64,000 bases of DNA from Carettochelys insculpta (GCF_033958435.1 NC_134167.1:7956001-8020000), one strand, 5' to 3'. Counted from the first letter of the stretch, positions 1 through 15,136 are shown. Program-made: numbers and translations. Notes: generated by a model not told the origin, from the sequence alone.

Positions 1-278
1 CCCAGCTATTCAGTGGTACATATCCATATCTTGGTTCTATGCAGGTGAAAGTCCACCTACCTGCCAATCTACAGAAATGCTGCACATGTGATTAGTTCAC
101 AATTCTGATTCTACACTTTTTTTAAACTTACTTGGTCGCCTGACGTTTGAAGTATCTGGGTATCCAGTAGTCAGGCTTGGGTACTAGCCAGTCCTGTTGC
201 AGCTGTTTACCATTAACTGTAACAGTAAAATAATGGTGTGAATGTCTTGCAGCCTGGGTCTGTTGCTTACCTTTCTAG

Positions 279-2793
<2,515 letters not shown>

Positions 2794-3386
2794 TGGTGGT
2801 GCTTTAGGTGCAGATTTCCTACACACTGGACAAACAAGATTTCTTTCTCGGGAACTGAAACATGCAGTTTCTGAACTATCACTATCGTGAAGGATGAACC
2901 AGACTCTCAGCTACTACCAAACCGGCAAGTATTTAAAGAGGGTTGGGTTACCTGTGGTGGTAGGTGTGTACTGTTTTAAAAACCCAACCTCCACCATGAG
3001 GTCAGGTACTTCTTACTGAAGTGTTGTTACATGTGTTGTGCTACTTGTTGGTGTCTACTGGAGTTTACAGGTAACTCTACTTTTCACAAGTCATTAGCCT
3101 GAGTATTTGATAGTCACAAGGTCTCACTTAATATCCCGATTAATCACTGCACTAGCAGGGGGTGGTAGCCATACAGCCCTGCTTCATTGTACATTTCAAC
3201 TGACCAGTTGTAGCCAAATACCTTAACACGGTTTAGTGTAAATAGCTGTGTTGTAGGATTTTTAAAAACCTGTAAAACATACAAGGATCCCTTCTAAGGG
3301 ATCTTGCTGTACCAAAACTGCTGTGTAAAACTGAAGTTGAGAGAGCATCAGATTGCAATTTTTATATTAACTGGCAACCAGTTTAA

Positions 3387-3392
3387 AATAAA
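3387..3392 (+). promoter_or_regulatory. ASH2L: poly(A) signal, probable end of ASH2L mRNA
   Basis: AATAAA lies about 600 bases after the ASH2L stop in AT-rich DNA and is followed by a T/G-rich stretch. A second plus-strand AATAAA near 4346 could serve a longer transcript. Confidence 0.6.
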
Positions 3393-3410
3393 AACTTTTC
3401 CCTAACCTCA

Positions 3411-4034
3411 TTACAGTTTGTCTGTTTTGTGGCCAAAGACAAAACAGCCTTGATTTGGCATGTCAGCTGGGATGCCCTGACTAGGGTGGGTTGTGATGTG
3501 CTTTTCTTGCAGGCATTTTTGGGAAACAGCCTTACTTTAAAGGCTGTACTTTGTCTTGCCTCATAGGAGTGAGTCATAATGCACTTCACCTTAAACTTAG
3601 CTGTCCAGTTCTTGGGACTCTGTGGTTCTAGTGAATAGCCTTGCAGGATGCATAAACACCTGATAAAAATTATTTTGATCTGCAGAGACCACCAGCAGCA
3701 AACCTTTCAGGCCTTGTGGCACTAACTAACCAGCTGGAGTTTTGGGTGGAGAGAGCAGGCAGAATTGAGATTAAGTACCAGGGGCCAGGCTTTCAAGCAT
3801 ATCAAGTTGCATAGCCTCAGCAATTTTAGATAAGGTAGTTTATCCAATGCCTGCAACCTCTCCATAGCCTGGAGGAGTATGCATCTAATCTGTGGTTTGT
3901 CTTGATGCCACACAGCTGTTGTCACAGAGCATGTATTGTTACCAGACATAAGGGGGAGTAAGGATTTGTTACAGGTGCATTCTTTATGGGTTGGAGAAAG
4001 AGAGCCAGGCAGAACTTTAATCTGTTTTCAGATG
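3411..4034. other. Gap between the convergent ASH2L and STAR mRNA ends
   Basis: About 620 bases lie between the two predicted poly(A) signals. I see no coding exon or recognisable repeat here. Confidence 0.5.
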
Positions 4035-4040
4035 TTTATT
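4035..4040 (-). promoter_or_regulatory. STAR: poly(A) signal, probable end of STAR mRNA
   Basis: On the minus strand this reads AATAAA, with an ATTAAA close behind and a T/C-rich stretch downstream. It implies a 3'UTR of about 1.3 kb. No better minus-strand signal is seen between it and the STAR stop. Confidence 0.5.
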
Positions 4041-5337
4041 TTAAAAGCAGCCACACATCAGACTCAAATGGGATTATTTAAACTAAGTCCCTACATTAGG
4101 CTACTGCTGATTTACATTGACAATATTCTAGCGTTCTGCATAGCAATAGTCCTATTTCAGCTCTGAGGGTACAAGCATTGACTTTCCCAGAATCAACCAA
4201 TCTTACGCTACAAGGTAAGACAAGCATGGTTTAAGATCTCTCTACTGGCTTAAGGTGCTCCTTCCCCCTAAAAGTAAACCTGCTTAGAGCTCTGTAGTCA
4301 GATAATAAATATTAAATAGTCCATTGTGCATGTCTATACAAGAAAAATAAATATCTGGCTTTATAAATTAACTTCCTACAGCTAAATTCCACTGAGTGCA
4401 AAACTAATGCTGGTAGATGGGGTTCTTAGGTCAAAGTATAAGCTTACAAAAATGCACTGTCCTAATATGCTGACTTATCAAAGGTCTTTGGAGAAGTCAA
4501 AGCAGACAGTACCCAGCCTATTGAAAACCCAGACAAGTTACTCTCCCTCTCTTCAGGGATGGCTGTGTAAGTACACATTATATTTGAGCAGCATTACAGT
4601 CTCAACTACCCTGAGCCAGTTGTACTCAGCAGATCAGTCTGGTTAGAGGTGTACACTTCACTGACTGAAAAGAGCAGCAAAGTAATTTAAAGAAAATGGG
4701 TGGCTGGCTTGCTTGGTGCATCACCCTTTGCACTGACAGCTCAAAAAGAGGATCTGTCTCTGGATTGATTTTTGAATCTTGCAAGACACAATCTAAATTT
4801 TAAACCTGTAACTGACTTCTGCACTTATGACTAAAGGATGTGTTGCTGTGCTACAGGCAACTGTAAGGACCTACACAAAAGGGACTAGAGGCTGCAGGTT
4901 AAGTTGCGGCTCTAGTTGTGTGCCTTAAACTCAGGCTCCCTGTGAAATTATCAAGCTACAGGAGAGCAGAGCCATCAGGACTAAATCCTACTAGGTATAA
5001 TGACCTAGAGCAGTAGCTTAGTCACTTAAACATACCTTCTCTGTGGGTCTTGCAGGGGTTGCTTACACCAGCAGATCTGATATGTTATGTTGAGATAAAA
5101 AGGGAGCCTGTGGTGGTTGGAAACCTAAGTACCCATTATGAACTCCATGTAGCATTAACAATCTGAACTCAAACAACAGAAGCCCCCCCTTACATACTAT
5201 CCACTTCTTTACTCCAAAATGCATGATTCAAAACACCTGATATGAGATCATCAAATGTCAGGTTGGCATCTGGCAATCCCTGAATATGCAAATACTGCTA
5301 AGGGTTAATAGTTGATTAGGGAGCAGTGGTGACTACT

Positions 5338-5445
5338 TCAGCAGCTGACGGTGGTGGTAGTAGCCAAGCGCTGGCGTAGCTGGTTGGCAAAGTCCACCTG
5401 GGTCTGGGAGAGAACTTGGTTGATAACTGTCTTAGGCAGCCAGCC
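5338..5445 (-). CDS. STAR: STAR exon 7 (coding part)
   Basis: 108 nt encode [20 protein letters not shown] to the stop TGA at 5340-5338. This is the C-terminal helix that lids the cholesterol cavity. The last residues (TTTTVSC) differ from mammals, as is usual at this end. Confidence 0.95.
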   Translation of the reverse strand, partial: GWLPKTVINQVLSQTQVDFANQLRQRLATTTTVSC

Positions 5446-8400
5446 CTGAAAAAGAGGAACAGGATAAGGAGTGTGGCTTTGCAAGGAGTCAATTTTGCAG
5501 TGAGGCTGGCCTGTGGGTTTGGATAAAACAAACCAAATCTTTCTGCAGGGAAAGAGTTGGAACTTCAGAGAAGCTGAAATAGCTTTCACCTGCCTCACAC
5601 TGGAGATTCCATTGTTGGGGTGAATTTCACATCAAGAAGTTAAGCAGCTGGTTACCAGTTTCTAGCCTTGACATTCATCCACCTTCTCACAAGGGAGTCT
5701 GTCTGAAAGCCATTTACCCTGCCCTTACCTTTAAGTCAATGCTGAGCAGCCAAGTTAGGTGGGTCTGTGATGGATCTTCAGCCAGTGGACGGAGAACCAT
5801 GCAGGTGGGTCCATTCTCAGCTCTGGAGACAGGCAAGAAAACATGGCATTAGCAAACCAGACCCCAGGATTTGCCATCTTCTGTGGAAACAGCTTTAAAG
5901 GCAGGAGGGTGGCAATTCCTGTCCCCTCTGTCTCAGGCCAAGGTTTGCCCCAGAACTTGATCCTGCTGCTGATTGAAGTTTCTCCAGCCCTTGGCCCCAA
6001 TTTAAGAAATCAGGTTAAAAATGGGGCTGTGAAGAACAGCTCCTCCTAACAGACATGGAAAATCAGTACTGCATTGAGTGCATATACCTAGTCTGGCTGC
6101 TGGGCATAAGTGGTGGATGAGTTGCTACCCCCACCATGCTAGTCATTACTGAGTGTGGAACTCCATTGCTTCTTGGAAATAACTGAGCTAAAGTTGCCTG
6201 AAGCCTAGAAATAGGTGTGAGCTGCCTCAGAGGTGGAGGCATTTATTAAACAAGTGTTAGAGGAAGGAGGGGCAGTACCAGTTTAAAAAAAAAAAAAAAG
6301 CAGGGCAGGAGGAGTCCTGCCTCCCTTATACTTTAGACTCTTCCATACTAGTTAGCATGGAGGAGATAATTTCCTGCCCAACTGACATGCTCACCTCTTT
6401 CACTGGTACTTTCCTCCATGTCCTTTTGCTACACCAGACTGGAAGAGGTTGAGCCGCCAAGTACAGAGCCTCAGCTCCCAGAGGAGCCCCCATACCAATA
6501 CTAGCTCTGCTTAAGCTGTTGCAGGCAGGCTGTGGCCTCTTAGGTTAGACAGGTCCTGCTCTGTACTGGAGTGGTTAGGCTAAACTGCTGTGTGCAGGTG
6601 CTCACTTGAGCAGAGTTAGCACACATACGTCCACCGAAGCTGGGAACAGCCCCTCCTGGGCGCAGATACCCTTTCTTGTCTATTAAACGAGCTGCTCTGG
6701 CTTTTTATTTTTTTTTTTTGTGGGGGGTGTGTCTTATACCTTATAAATCCCTTCTGTTCTGGCATTGCGCCGTAGTTTGTGGCCATCCCTGCCAGGACAC
6801 ATGTGGAGCCGCGTCTTTTAGAACACCGGACGCTGACGAAGTCCCGAGGTCCAACCACATTGCCAGGGGTGGTGGCAGTTTCATGGGTGATCACCGTATC
6901 TTTCCCAATCTTTTGGAGAATCTGGACAGCAACAATAACACAGCATTAGGCAGAGCCAGCATACTATGGCTGTTTACGCTGTCATTACTTTTAAGAGTCT
7001 GAGTGTAGTGTATGTATGTTACTAGCTGCGTCACACTAGTAGAAATCTTGCACAGTTTTCCTTTCCCCAGACCCAGACTGCTGTCTGCCTCCATCTTCCT
7101 GGAACCATGTGGGGGCGTGTGATGTATTGAAGGATTCAGCTAGGGTGAGGTGGCAGCAAATATACACCATGCTGTAGGCTGCACTTTGGGGGCCAAGGTT
7201 TAAGTGTGAGAGGTGGCTTAACACACATCCAGCACTGACTCATACCCACCTGGACTTGCTGGCTGCTGAGATAAAAGAAATGGACTTCTCCCCTCAGCTG
7301 ACACCTTGTGGCTATTGCCAAACAAGCTCCATGTCTGCTGAAAGGCAGAGCTAGTGGTCTGCCTTCTAAGAGAAGCTTGATTCTGGCACTCTAGGCTGGA
7401 ACATCTGCCAGCCCTGAGGTATTATCCCTTGGGGCACACCAGACATTTCCCTCTTTATAATATGTACACTTGCACCTCTTGAATCTGGCACCATTGGGAA
7501 TTTTTTGGACCATAGGCATTGTTTATCCTTCATTATGGTCAAAGTCTGTTACTAAAGCTTTTGTATGTAGAACATGCCATAAGATAAATTCCTCATGTAC
7601 TCAGTTTAAATGGTTATTGGGCATGGGGGTGCAGGGGTCTAACCCATGAGTGTTCGTGGACCACAGGTGCCCAGCTTAAGAAGGTTCACTAGCCCCTCTC
7701 CAGCAAAGCACATTCTTGTGTCCTTGGCTGAAGCGGCACCAAAGCAAGCAGCGAATGAATGTAGAGCCTCTACCCTGATTTCCTTGACGTTTGGATTCCA
7801 CTCTCCCATCTGCTCCATTCTTTCCACCAACTCAGCATATACACAGTCCAAAGGCTGGTCAACCACCACCTCAAGCCGGAACACCTTCCCAATGTCTGGG
7901 AGCACCTTGCTCAGCACTTTGTCCCCATTCCTCTACAAGAAATCAGAAAGACTCAGGGTTAATAGCTCCCCTAGGTGCATTTAAGAAAGGACACCTTAGA
8001 AACCACCAGAGATCCTACCGCAATGGTCTCTGTTTTCCAGCCATCCTGCTCTTCGAGAATGCGGAGTGATGTCTGAAGGGCTTCCTCTCCCTGTTTAATG
8101 TAGGACATGTCCGCTTCATTGAAGGGCTTCTCCTCCAGCCTGGAGCCTGAACAGAGTAGAGGGTTTTACTTCGGCCTTCAAGCATTGTTGGTTGCAGCTC
8201 TGTCCTTGGCCAAACACCATCACGCTACAGAGCTCAGCTAAGCTATTCTGTCCCCTGCCGCTGGGGGCTTTCAGCATGATGATAGTTTCCTGCTATCTTT
8301 CTGCATATTTATTTTGCAGAAGAATAAGCTAGTGCATTTTGATAGGCAGAAGCATGGCTGAGTTTGCTGCAGCTTGTTTCCCAACCTATGGGTCAGGAGC

Positions 8401-11012
8401 CAAACATGGCTCATGGCTGGGCTGAGCAGCTCCACAGGTGGCTATTAAGAAGCCATTCATAACTCCTGAAGTGGTTCTCAACTTCTTAATTGGCTTAACA
8501 GCTGTCACAGTTAGTTAAACAAATCAAGCAAATTGGGAACCATTTCAGCTGCAGGGCAAAGAACTGCATACCTGAGGAGCAGCGCCCAGCTCAGGTGAAG
8601 TGGAGGCCTAAGTCTGAGAATGGGAAGGGACGGCAGAGCTGCTCAGCTCCCTGGCTTCCAGCCTCTGCAGGGATGGGGTTCCCCCAACACCTCAGCAGGG
8701 TTCCCAGAGCTGGGTCTACCAGCCAGGGCTCTGTGCCTGAGCCAGGTTCCAGACACAGGTCTCTGTGCCACCTCTAGCTCCCTCCAGCCTGTGAGTGACT
8801 CCCTAGTTTCTGATTTGTCAACCTTGATTACTATTTTTGGTTCTCTGTGCCTTAAATATTGAGTCTGTTCAGGTATGGCTATGGTCTGAAGAAGTGGGTC
8901 TGTCCCATGAAAGCTCACCTAATAAACTATTTTGCTAGTCTTTAAAGTGCTACTGGACTGCTTTTTTGTTTTGATAGTATATAGACCAGCACAGCTCCCT
9001 CTCTGTTACAAGTCCCTGAGCATGACTGCCCTAGCCTCCTGCAGCCTGAGTGACTCCCAGCCCCCGAGTGAGACACCCTTAGCCCCCTTCAGCCCCTGTG
9101 ACTCCTAACCCATAGAGCACTGTGTATATTTGCCACCACCTGGCCCTAGCTGAATCCTTAATCACACAGACACTACTAGCCTGAGTGAGACACCCTTAGC
9201 TCCCCTTCAGCCCCAGTGACTCTCAGCCTCTGAGTGAGGCTCCCCCAGCCCCCTTGAGCTGCTGAATGTGTCTCCCCTAGCCTCCTGGAGTCCGAGTGTG
9301 GGGCATAAGCTGGGGGAAGCAGTCTGGGGACAAGTGTCTTTCCACCACCCCAACTGACTAACTATAGTGAATATAGTGTTATTGCTTTATGAAGATATTT
9401 CCCCTTTTCTATTATTTCTATTTCTATAAATAACTATTGTGAATATAAACAATGAGGGGCACAATTTTATAGTCTTGCCTCAGGCACAAAATTAGCTAGT
9501 TACAGCTCTGCTCTCCCATCGCCCCCATATTTTGAATTGCTGTGGGTCACCCAGTCTTCCTGAACTGTCAGAATGGCTCCCCATCTGGAAAAGGTTGAGA
9601 ACTGCTGGGCTAGTCCTGTGGGGAGGACTGTCATAGGCTTGAATGGGGCAGGTTCCCCCTCCTGTCCCACACACTATCGGTGTGCACTTGGCAGACTGGT
9701 ACTTACTAAGTAAGGAGCTCCTCCGACGAACTTGGTTGATCCATTTACTGGGCCCAGAGCCAGCAAAGGTGAGTCTATTCAGTTCCTGGCTGATGGCAAC
9801 TGCAGCCTGCTTCTTCAAGCCTGGAAAGGAGGAGGTGAGATTGAAGTGAAAAGAGCTATGCAGCTCACAGCTCCACTCCTCAGGACTCTGCTAGGCAAAG
9901 ACAGGCTCTGTCTCCACCCATTTCCTCTCACCAGGCCCACACTGATTTTTCTCTAACTTTTATCTTCCACCCTGACTCGTCAGGTCTTTACAGCTACAGA
10001 AGCAGAGGTTAGCCTCATCTATATGCTTCTGAAGCAGTGGCCTGTGGCTACAGCCCTTGTCTTGGATTTCTGCAGGCATGCTGGGCCTTAAAAAAAAAAA
10101 AAAAATCCATTTGCTCCCTTTCCAGCTGAGTGTAACAATTTTATATGGCTGAGGCTTCACAAAGCCCCCGGGGAAGGGTACTAGCCACATCCCAGGGAGG
10201 GACTCTAGCAAGTTCACAACTTCGGAAACTTCAGCTTACCCCAAAGCTGTTTTATAAAAACGGACGTAGCTCCTGCTTTTCAAATTACACGGCAGGGCGC
10301 GGTTGCCCACTTGTACACCACTCTATGCAACAGCCCCCCTGGCAGAAGGGAGAAAGGCTCCTTCCTTCCAAGCCCACAGAACAATCCTTGCCACAGAAAA
10401 GGTTGACAACATAAACATGGTACCACATGGAATCCAACCCTCGAATCATTCCCCAGCCCCACAGAGCCTGACAAATCCAGAAGCCAAAAAGCATCTGGTG
10501 GATGTTTCTCTGGCTCCAGGGGTTTGGTCACTAGCAATCTGGAAGAGAGCAGACACTTAGCATGTGGTGAGGGTCATCTGTCATTTTTTAGGGGCCCAAC
10601 AGGGCAGGGTATGTTTGCTCTGCACAGAGATACACTTATGGCACTATAAACAACAGCCTCCCTGGAGATGCAGGACTCTTCTCCAGCCAGAAAAAGGTAT
10701 CATCCTGCACCTGTTGCTCTAGAGAGTGGACTGGCAACAAAAAGAGGAGCAGCTACTAGATTTTTTAAGGCCAGCTGGAACAATTAGGGACATGGGGCAG
10801 ATCGCTACTGCCAAGGGAACTATGACAGTTTGTCAGCTGAGGGTCAGTGTAACACAGCAGAGGATGCCTGATTGGTAAGCTCTTGAGCCTTTAAGCCAGC
10901 CACCCCCATCCCAGCTCCTTCCCAGTCATTGCTGCGTGCCCTGCTCACCAGTCAGGTTGTGCAGGTGCCTGTAGGAGATCCCAGCACACAGTTTGAAAGT
11001 TGCTGGCAGCAT
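5338..11012 (-). CDS. STAR: Steroidogenic acute regulatory protein, complete
   Basis: Seven exons (11012-10949, 9820-9707, 8146-8019, 7932-7774, 6921-6740, 5822-5729, 5445-5338) join without a frame error to 849 nt, 282 aa plus stop; mammalian STAR is about 285 aa. STAR carries cholesterol to the inner mitochondrial membrane, the rate-limiting step of steroid synthesis. The N-terminus ([16 protein letters not shown]) is the mitochondrial targeting region. The START lipid-binding domain fills the rest. Both classic PKA serine contexts are present: RRRSSLLS at the end of exon 2 and [11 protein letters not shown] in exon 5. The ending [20 protein letters not shown] is typical of the family. Exons 1 and 2 and the exon phases follow the mammalian pattern; exon 5 has a small in-frame length difference. 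Intron 3 is only 86 bases. Confidence 0.97.
5729..5822 (-). CDS. STAR: STAR exon 6
   Basis: 94 nt encode [19 protein letters not shown] through [10 protein letters not shown]. Acceptor ctccag, donor GTAAGG. Confidence 0.95.
6740..6921 (-). CDS. STAR: STAR exon 5
   Basis: 182 nt encode [14 protein letters not shown], the core [19 protein letters not shown] (second PKA serine context) and NMPEQKG-like [12 protein letters not shown]. Acceptor gtccag, donor GTATAAG, phase 2. Confidence 0.95.
7774..7932 (-). CDS. STAR: STAR exon 4
   Basis: 159 nt encode [20 protein letters not shown] through [12 protein letters not shown], a very conserved START segment. Donor GTAGAG. Confidence 0.95.
8019..8146 (-). 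CDS. STAR: STAR exon 3
   Basis: 128 nt encode [20 protein letters not shown] through [12 protein letters not shown], the start of the START domain. Acceptor gttcag, donor GTAGGA. Confidence 0.95.
8868..8998 (+). repeat. CR1/SINE-type repeat tail
   Basis: The stretch GAAGAAGTGGGTCTGTCCCA, then GAAAGCTCACCTAATAAA, TAGTCTTTAAAGTGCTACTG and the T-rich end match a repeat tail that is abundant in turtle genomes. Recognised by eye from memory of the family, inside STAR intron 2. Confidence 0.6.
9010..9315. repeat. Degenerate minisatellite in STAR intron 2
   Basis: Phrases such as CCTGAGTGAGACACCCTTAG and TTCAGCCCCAGTGACTC recur with variation several times. This gives an imperfect tandem array with a unit of roughly 35-45 bases. 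No coding potential is seen. Confidence 0.5.
9707..9820 (-). CDS. STAR: STAR exon 2
   Basis: 114 nt encode [16 protein letters not shown] through [11 protein letters not shown]. The RRRSS motif is the first PKA-type phosphorylation context. Acceptor ttccag, donor GTAAGT. Confidence 0.95.
10949..11012 (-). CDS. STAR: STAR exon 1 (coding part)
   Basis: The start ATG is at 11012-11010. The exon encodes [20 protein letters not shown] and ends ACTG before GTGAGC, phase 1. It is the mitochondrial targeting segment. Confidence 0.95.
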
Positions 11013-11102
11013 GTTTCTCGTCTGGTTGTAGCTCAACGTTTGCGTCTCCGGGGCTGCCTCTGCTGGAGTCGTGCAACTGCTGCAGCTTGCCTCCCGCACA
11101 GC

Positions 11103-11192
11103 CTTAAATACATCAGCTGAAGGATGCTAGTCTGTCAGTGGGGAGATAAGACCAGCCGTCACTTATTCAGGCTTGCTGAGAGGCCAAGGCCA
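11103..11192 (-). promoter_or_regulatory. STAR: STAR proximal promoter: TATA-like, GATA and SF-1 sites
   Basis: Reading the minus strand upstream of the first exon there is TATTTAAG (11110-11103). Just above it is CCTTCAGCTG, matching the proximal SF-1/E-box stretch of mammalian STAR. A GATA site CTTATCT lies at 11150-11144, and a plus-strand SF-1 consensus CCAAGGCCA lies at 11184-11192. If transcription starts about 30 bases after the TATA-like box, the GATA site falls near -66 and the SF-1 site near -105 to -115, the spacing known for mammalian STAR. The transcription start itself is inferred. Confidence 0.7.
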
Positions 11193-11199
11193 AATGCCT

Positions 11200-14100
11200 C
11201 ATGCATCTGTCATGGGCAGCGTTACAAGGGGCAAAGCTGATCAAGGAAACAAGCAAATCTGCCCTGGCTGTTGTTAACCCTCTGCAGCCAAACCAGATGT
11301 TCTCTCTCTCCAGCACAGCAGCTGAGCAGTTAGCCAAACCTAGTCCCAAAGCAAAGGCCACCAGCGGGTCAGGGCCAGGTGTTCTTGCTAAACTGTTTGT
11401 ACCAGTTCCCAGCCAGGTAGCCTGTGGTCAGCCCAGGCTGGAGAGTGAGTCTCCCTCCCAGGGAAGGAGTTGAACAGAGCTGTGATAAAGGCTGTCCCCA
11501 GGGCTTAGGAACTCCAGTTAACCCCAGGGGGTGCTGCTTGGCAATGCCTGGGCCAGAGCGATCACTCTATGCTGCGTGAGCAGGTCCATAGGGGTGTGGG
11601 AGGGCACAGGGGGGCAATGGATGGTTCAGGGGTTGGCAATGGAAGCTGCTTCCTCAGGAACGGGGTGGGTGGGAGGCATTGCTGTTGCTGCATACAGGCA
11701 CTGTCTGGCTGGTCCTCATAGTGGGGCCTGGAGGGCAGAGCTAGTGCCAGCTTCACGCACGCCTCCCAAGGGGTTCATCCTCCAGCTTTAGCAAAGCAGG
11801 GGCATGGAGGGGTAGAGGGGCAGCCTGTCAGCTCAGCCCCTGCAGATTCCAGCTGGACACTAGGTGGGAGAGGGATGCAGCCCTGGCTGAGCAAAGACGC
11901 TGGGGGGGCAGCAGTCCCTGAGCGAAGGTGGGGGGAAATGCGGGTTTGAACCATGATGGGCCCACGCAGACATCTCTGAGCATAGGGCCCCCCTCTTATG
12001 ATCAGGCCAGAAGTCACCCTCCCAGGCCTCGAGCCATCTTCTCAGCTCAGCAGCCCCAGAGCCACCTGGGACCAAACAGAGCCACTGGCTTTGGGGAAGA
12101 GGAACCCAACCCTACCACCTCACAGGCACCTTTTTCCAGCAGGCCCATTGCTCCTTGCGTGCTTCGGGGCACCCTGACCACACCTGGCCCAGGAGGTGTG
12201 GGTGCGCGAGTCAACACGGGCACATACTGCAGCTTCCTTGCTGTGTGCGCTAGGGCCAGACTCGCTACCCCAGAGCCTGGGTCTGTGCCAGGCTAGCAGG
12301 CAGAAACCAGCTCCTACTAGAGCCTCCCAGCACACACTTCACCCAGCAGAGGAAAGGGAGCTCGCCTGGTCCATCAGGAGGGGAGGGGGCAGCAGCAGAA
12401 CCAGCCCTATAGGCAGAGAGGGCTCCCATCTCATCTGCTCCCCTGGGGGCACAGTGGAGGATTCTAACTCTCCAGGGCACATACTGCTTCATCCAGGGCT
12501 GACGCAACCTTCACGAACAGCAGCACCAGGCATTTATGTACCCCTACGGCCCCAAGAGGTGGTCAGGGCCACTATCCCGTTTCACAGAGGGGAAACCGAG
12601 GCACCAGAGGGGAAGCACCCAACAAGCCAATGGCTGGGAGGTGAAGCCGCTGGAACCATTTAACAAGGTTGCTGGTGCATTCTCGCTCTGGGACCATTGT
12701 TAAATGCAGCTGGGCTGTTTTTTTTTTTTTGAAGGAGCTCTGCTCTAGGAAGGATTTTGGAGCAGTGCTGGAAGCCAGACTAGCCAATCACAGTGGTGCC
12801 CTCTGGCCTGGGAAACACTGACTGCTTCAGGTTACCGGGCTGGGCTCGGAGCCCAGGTCTGCCCCAAAGCAGTGCAATACAACTGCAGTCATCATGGGAA
12901 GGGGAAGTCCCCCCACATGGAGGTATTAGCTGGGCCAGTATCTCCTCCTGAGGTTGGAGGATCTCCCAGCACGGGTGGGTACACTGACAGAGAAACGATA
13001 ATGCTCAAGGCTAAGATGACATTTCCCAGATGAGTTACAGCCCCAGAGACAAAGGCTTAGGAAAGCCAGTGAATCACCAGCTGCTTCCTTTGACGTCAAC
13101 TTTCGTACCCTTGTGTGGAGGGCCTGACCTTCCCCGTTGATGTTGCTAAACAGGGGAGGTGTGAGGTTAGCCCCCTCTGTGTCACTAACCCAACAGCCCA
13201 GCCTCAAAGGCCTCCTGCAGGGGTTGGGTGGCCAGGGCACCAGGCTGGGACCTGGAAACACTGGGCTGCAGGACAACCATCGCCAAGTCAATCCCCTGGT
13301 TTCCTGCTATCTCGTGAGCTCTTGCGGGACTGCCTCCAGTTACAGTCTGGCACAGCACCCAGTGCTACCAAAATACAACTAACTACTACCCCCGAGAGCA
13401 AGACATCCATTTTGCGCCCCATCTGCCAGGAGCCTCCAGTTCCTGAACCGGAGACCATACACACTGCCCAGCCACCCTGGCACAAGCCTTCCACCGGGGA
13501 GGCATCACCATTTGGGAGCCTGCAGCAGGCCCAGGCATGAGCACAGGCAGAGGTACACAGGTGCCAGAGCAACTTTAACACCCAACAGCTGCTGGGTGGA
13601 TGGTGGAGACAGACTTTCACATCACCACTTCACCTGCCCCTCCCAGCAGAGTGTGTGAACCTCCTCTCCCTCCACCCGCTTCCTCGTCCAAGATCACATG
13701 CTACCCCCACTCCCTCCCCTTAATCTTCTTGTCATTGCCTGCGGGAAGGACACTGCATAGAAACAAACTGTCTTTTCTGGCCTGCTAGATAAGAGACCTC
13801 CAGCCTTTAAGTGAGCAGTCCAATCGATTCCTTAAAGCTGTGGCAGGAATAGGAGCGATTGTTTTAATGCCAACAGATAAACTATCAGGCCTGGCTGCAA
13901 ATGACACAAGCGAAGCAAAGCCAGGAGCTGGCCTGCCTCATGACATCGGCCCATTTCAATCACCTGCCAGGCTCAAATCCCACTGAGCAAACAGGGCTGG
14001 GGTGAAACGTGGCTTTCCAAACAGTCTGTGTGTTTTCCACTTGCCTAGGTAAGGGCCTTTCACTTGTCTCACCAGGAACTTGCGCGGACAGGACTCACCA

Positions 14101-14811
14101 GTTGGTCGTGCATGCCGCAGGGCGCATACAAGGGCTCCAGGGCTGGACGTGGCTTTTGGAGGGATGGAGGTCTTTACGTCCAGTGGCCAGATGAAGTCAG
14201 CCACAATCCCTAGAAGGAAAACAAAACAGCATAGATGGTAGGCACATTTCGCCCAAGGACATTTTGTCCTTCTAGCCCAAACGTCAAAGTCCCACCTCAG
14301 CTATGTGGCCAGGTTTTGGTCTGAGCAGGTAGAACCACATGGGGGGAATTTTTCTGTGACACTTCACCAGTTTTTGAAATTAAAACATTCCTACCCCGCC
14401 CGTTGAATGCCAGCTCTCTGCTGTTCAGCTGACGCCACCAGCCTGGGTGCCCAAGCTGGGCCCATGGGAAGAGTCGGGTGATAAGTCACCCTGTTCTCAG
14501 GGCTCTCCTTAGGGGTATGCAGAATACGCAGCTGCCCCAAGCTGAGTGGTCTCCTAGGCAGCTGTGGGCAGTGTATGCCTAGGGCCCCTGCCGCTGAGAT
14601 GGGACAGCAGCGGCCAACACCACTCCCCATCCTCCTGCAGGCTGTGCCCAGCTGTCACTCACCCACTCTGCATCACTGGGATCTGGAGCAGGGCCTTGGC
14701 TCTGGGAGCGGGGACCTGGACAGAGTGGTGGAATACAAGGGCAGCAGCTGGGACCCCTGTGTCATCCTGATGACCGTGGGTAGGCAGAGCAGCACCAACC
14801 CGATTGAACAA
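11200..14811. other. Non-coding DNA upstream of STAR
   Basis: Beyond the STAR promoter I find no coding exon with supporting splice sites. A MIR-like stretch lies near 12575-12660. The open frames here are short and low in complexity. Confidence 0.4.
12575..12665 (+). repeat. MIR-like SINE relic
   Basis: The segment with TTTCACAGAGGGGAAACCGA followed by GGCACCAGAGGG and the downstream spacing match the conserved core of MIR elements in amniotes. It is short and diverged. Confidence 0.5.
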
Positions 14812-15136
14812 GGGGGTGACGTCTTTCTTCCCAGGGGAACAGGACAAAGGAGGGAGGAGGGCACTGGCTGGTTTCAGCTGGAACTGGGCTGTGGAGTGGG
14901 GCAGTCTCGTCTGGCTGGAGAGGGAGGAAGGGGACCAGGGCCCTGGCCCAGGGACGCCTCTGAGGCCCCCTCTCCACAAGATGGATTGTACTGACAGCTT
15001 CTGGTTTCTGTGCTGACAAGTCTGTTCTATGCGATGCCCCTGTCACCTGATAAAGCTCCTGTTCTCCCTGCTGAGTGAGAGTCACATCTGACTGCAGCGG
15101 GGGTGCACGGCCTGATGACCCCCATGCTCTGAGACA
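14812..15136 (+). repeat. Solo LTR, 5'-truncated
   Basis: It aligns by eye with the 3' two thirds of the LTRs at 61484-61992 and 48073-48581 (GGACAAAGGAGGGAGGAGG, GGAACTGGGCTGTGGAG, CTGACAAGTCTGTTCTATGC). It ends GAGACA. No internal retroviral genes flank it. Confidence 0.7.

Noticed and set aside
7646..7984. 112-codon plus-strand frame over STAR exon 4
   Set aside because: Antisense shadow of a conserved STAR exon.
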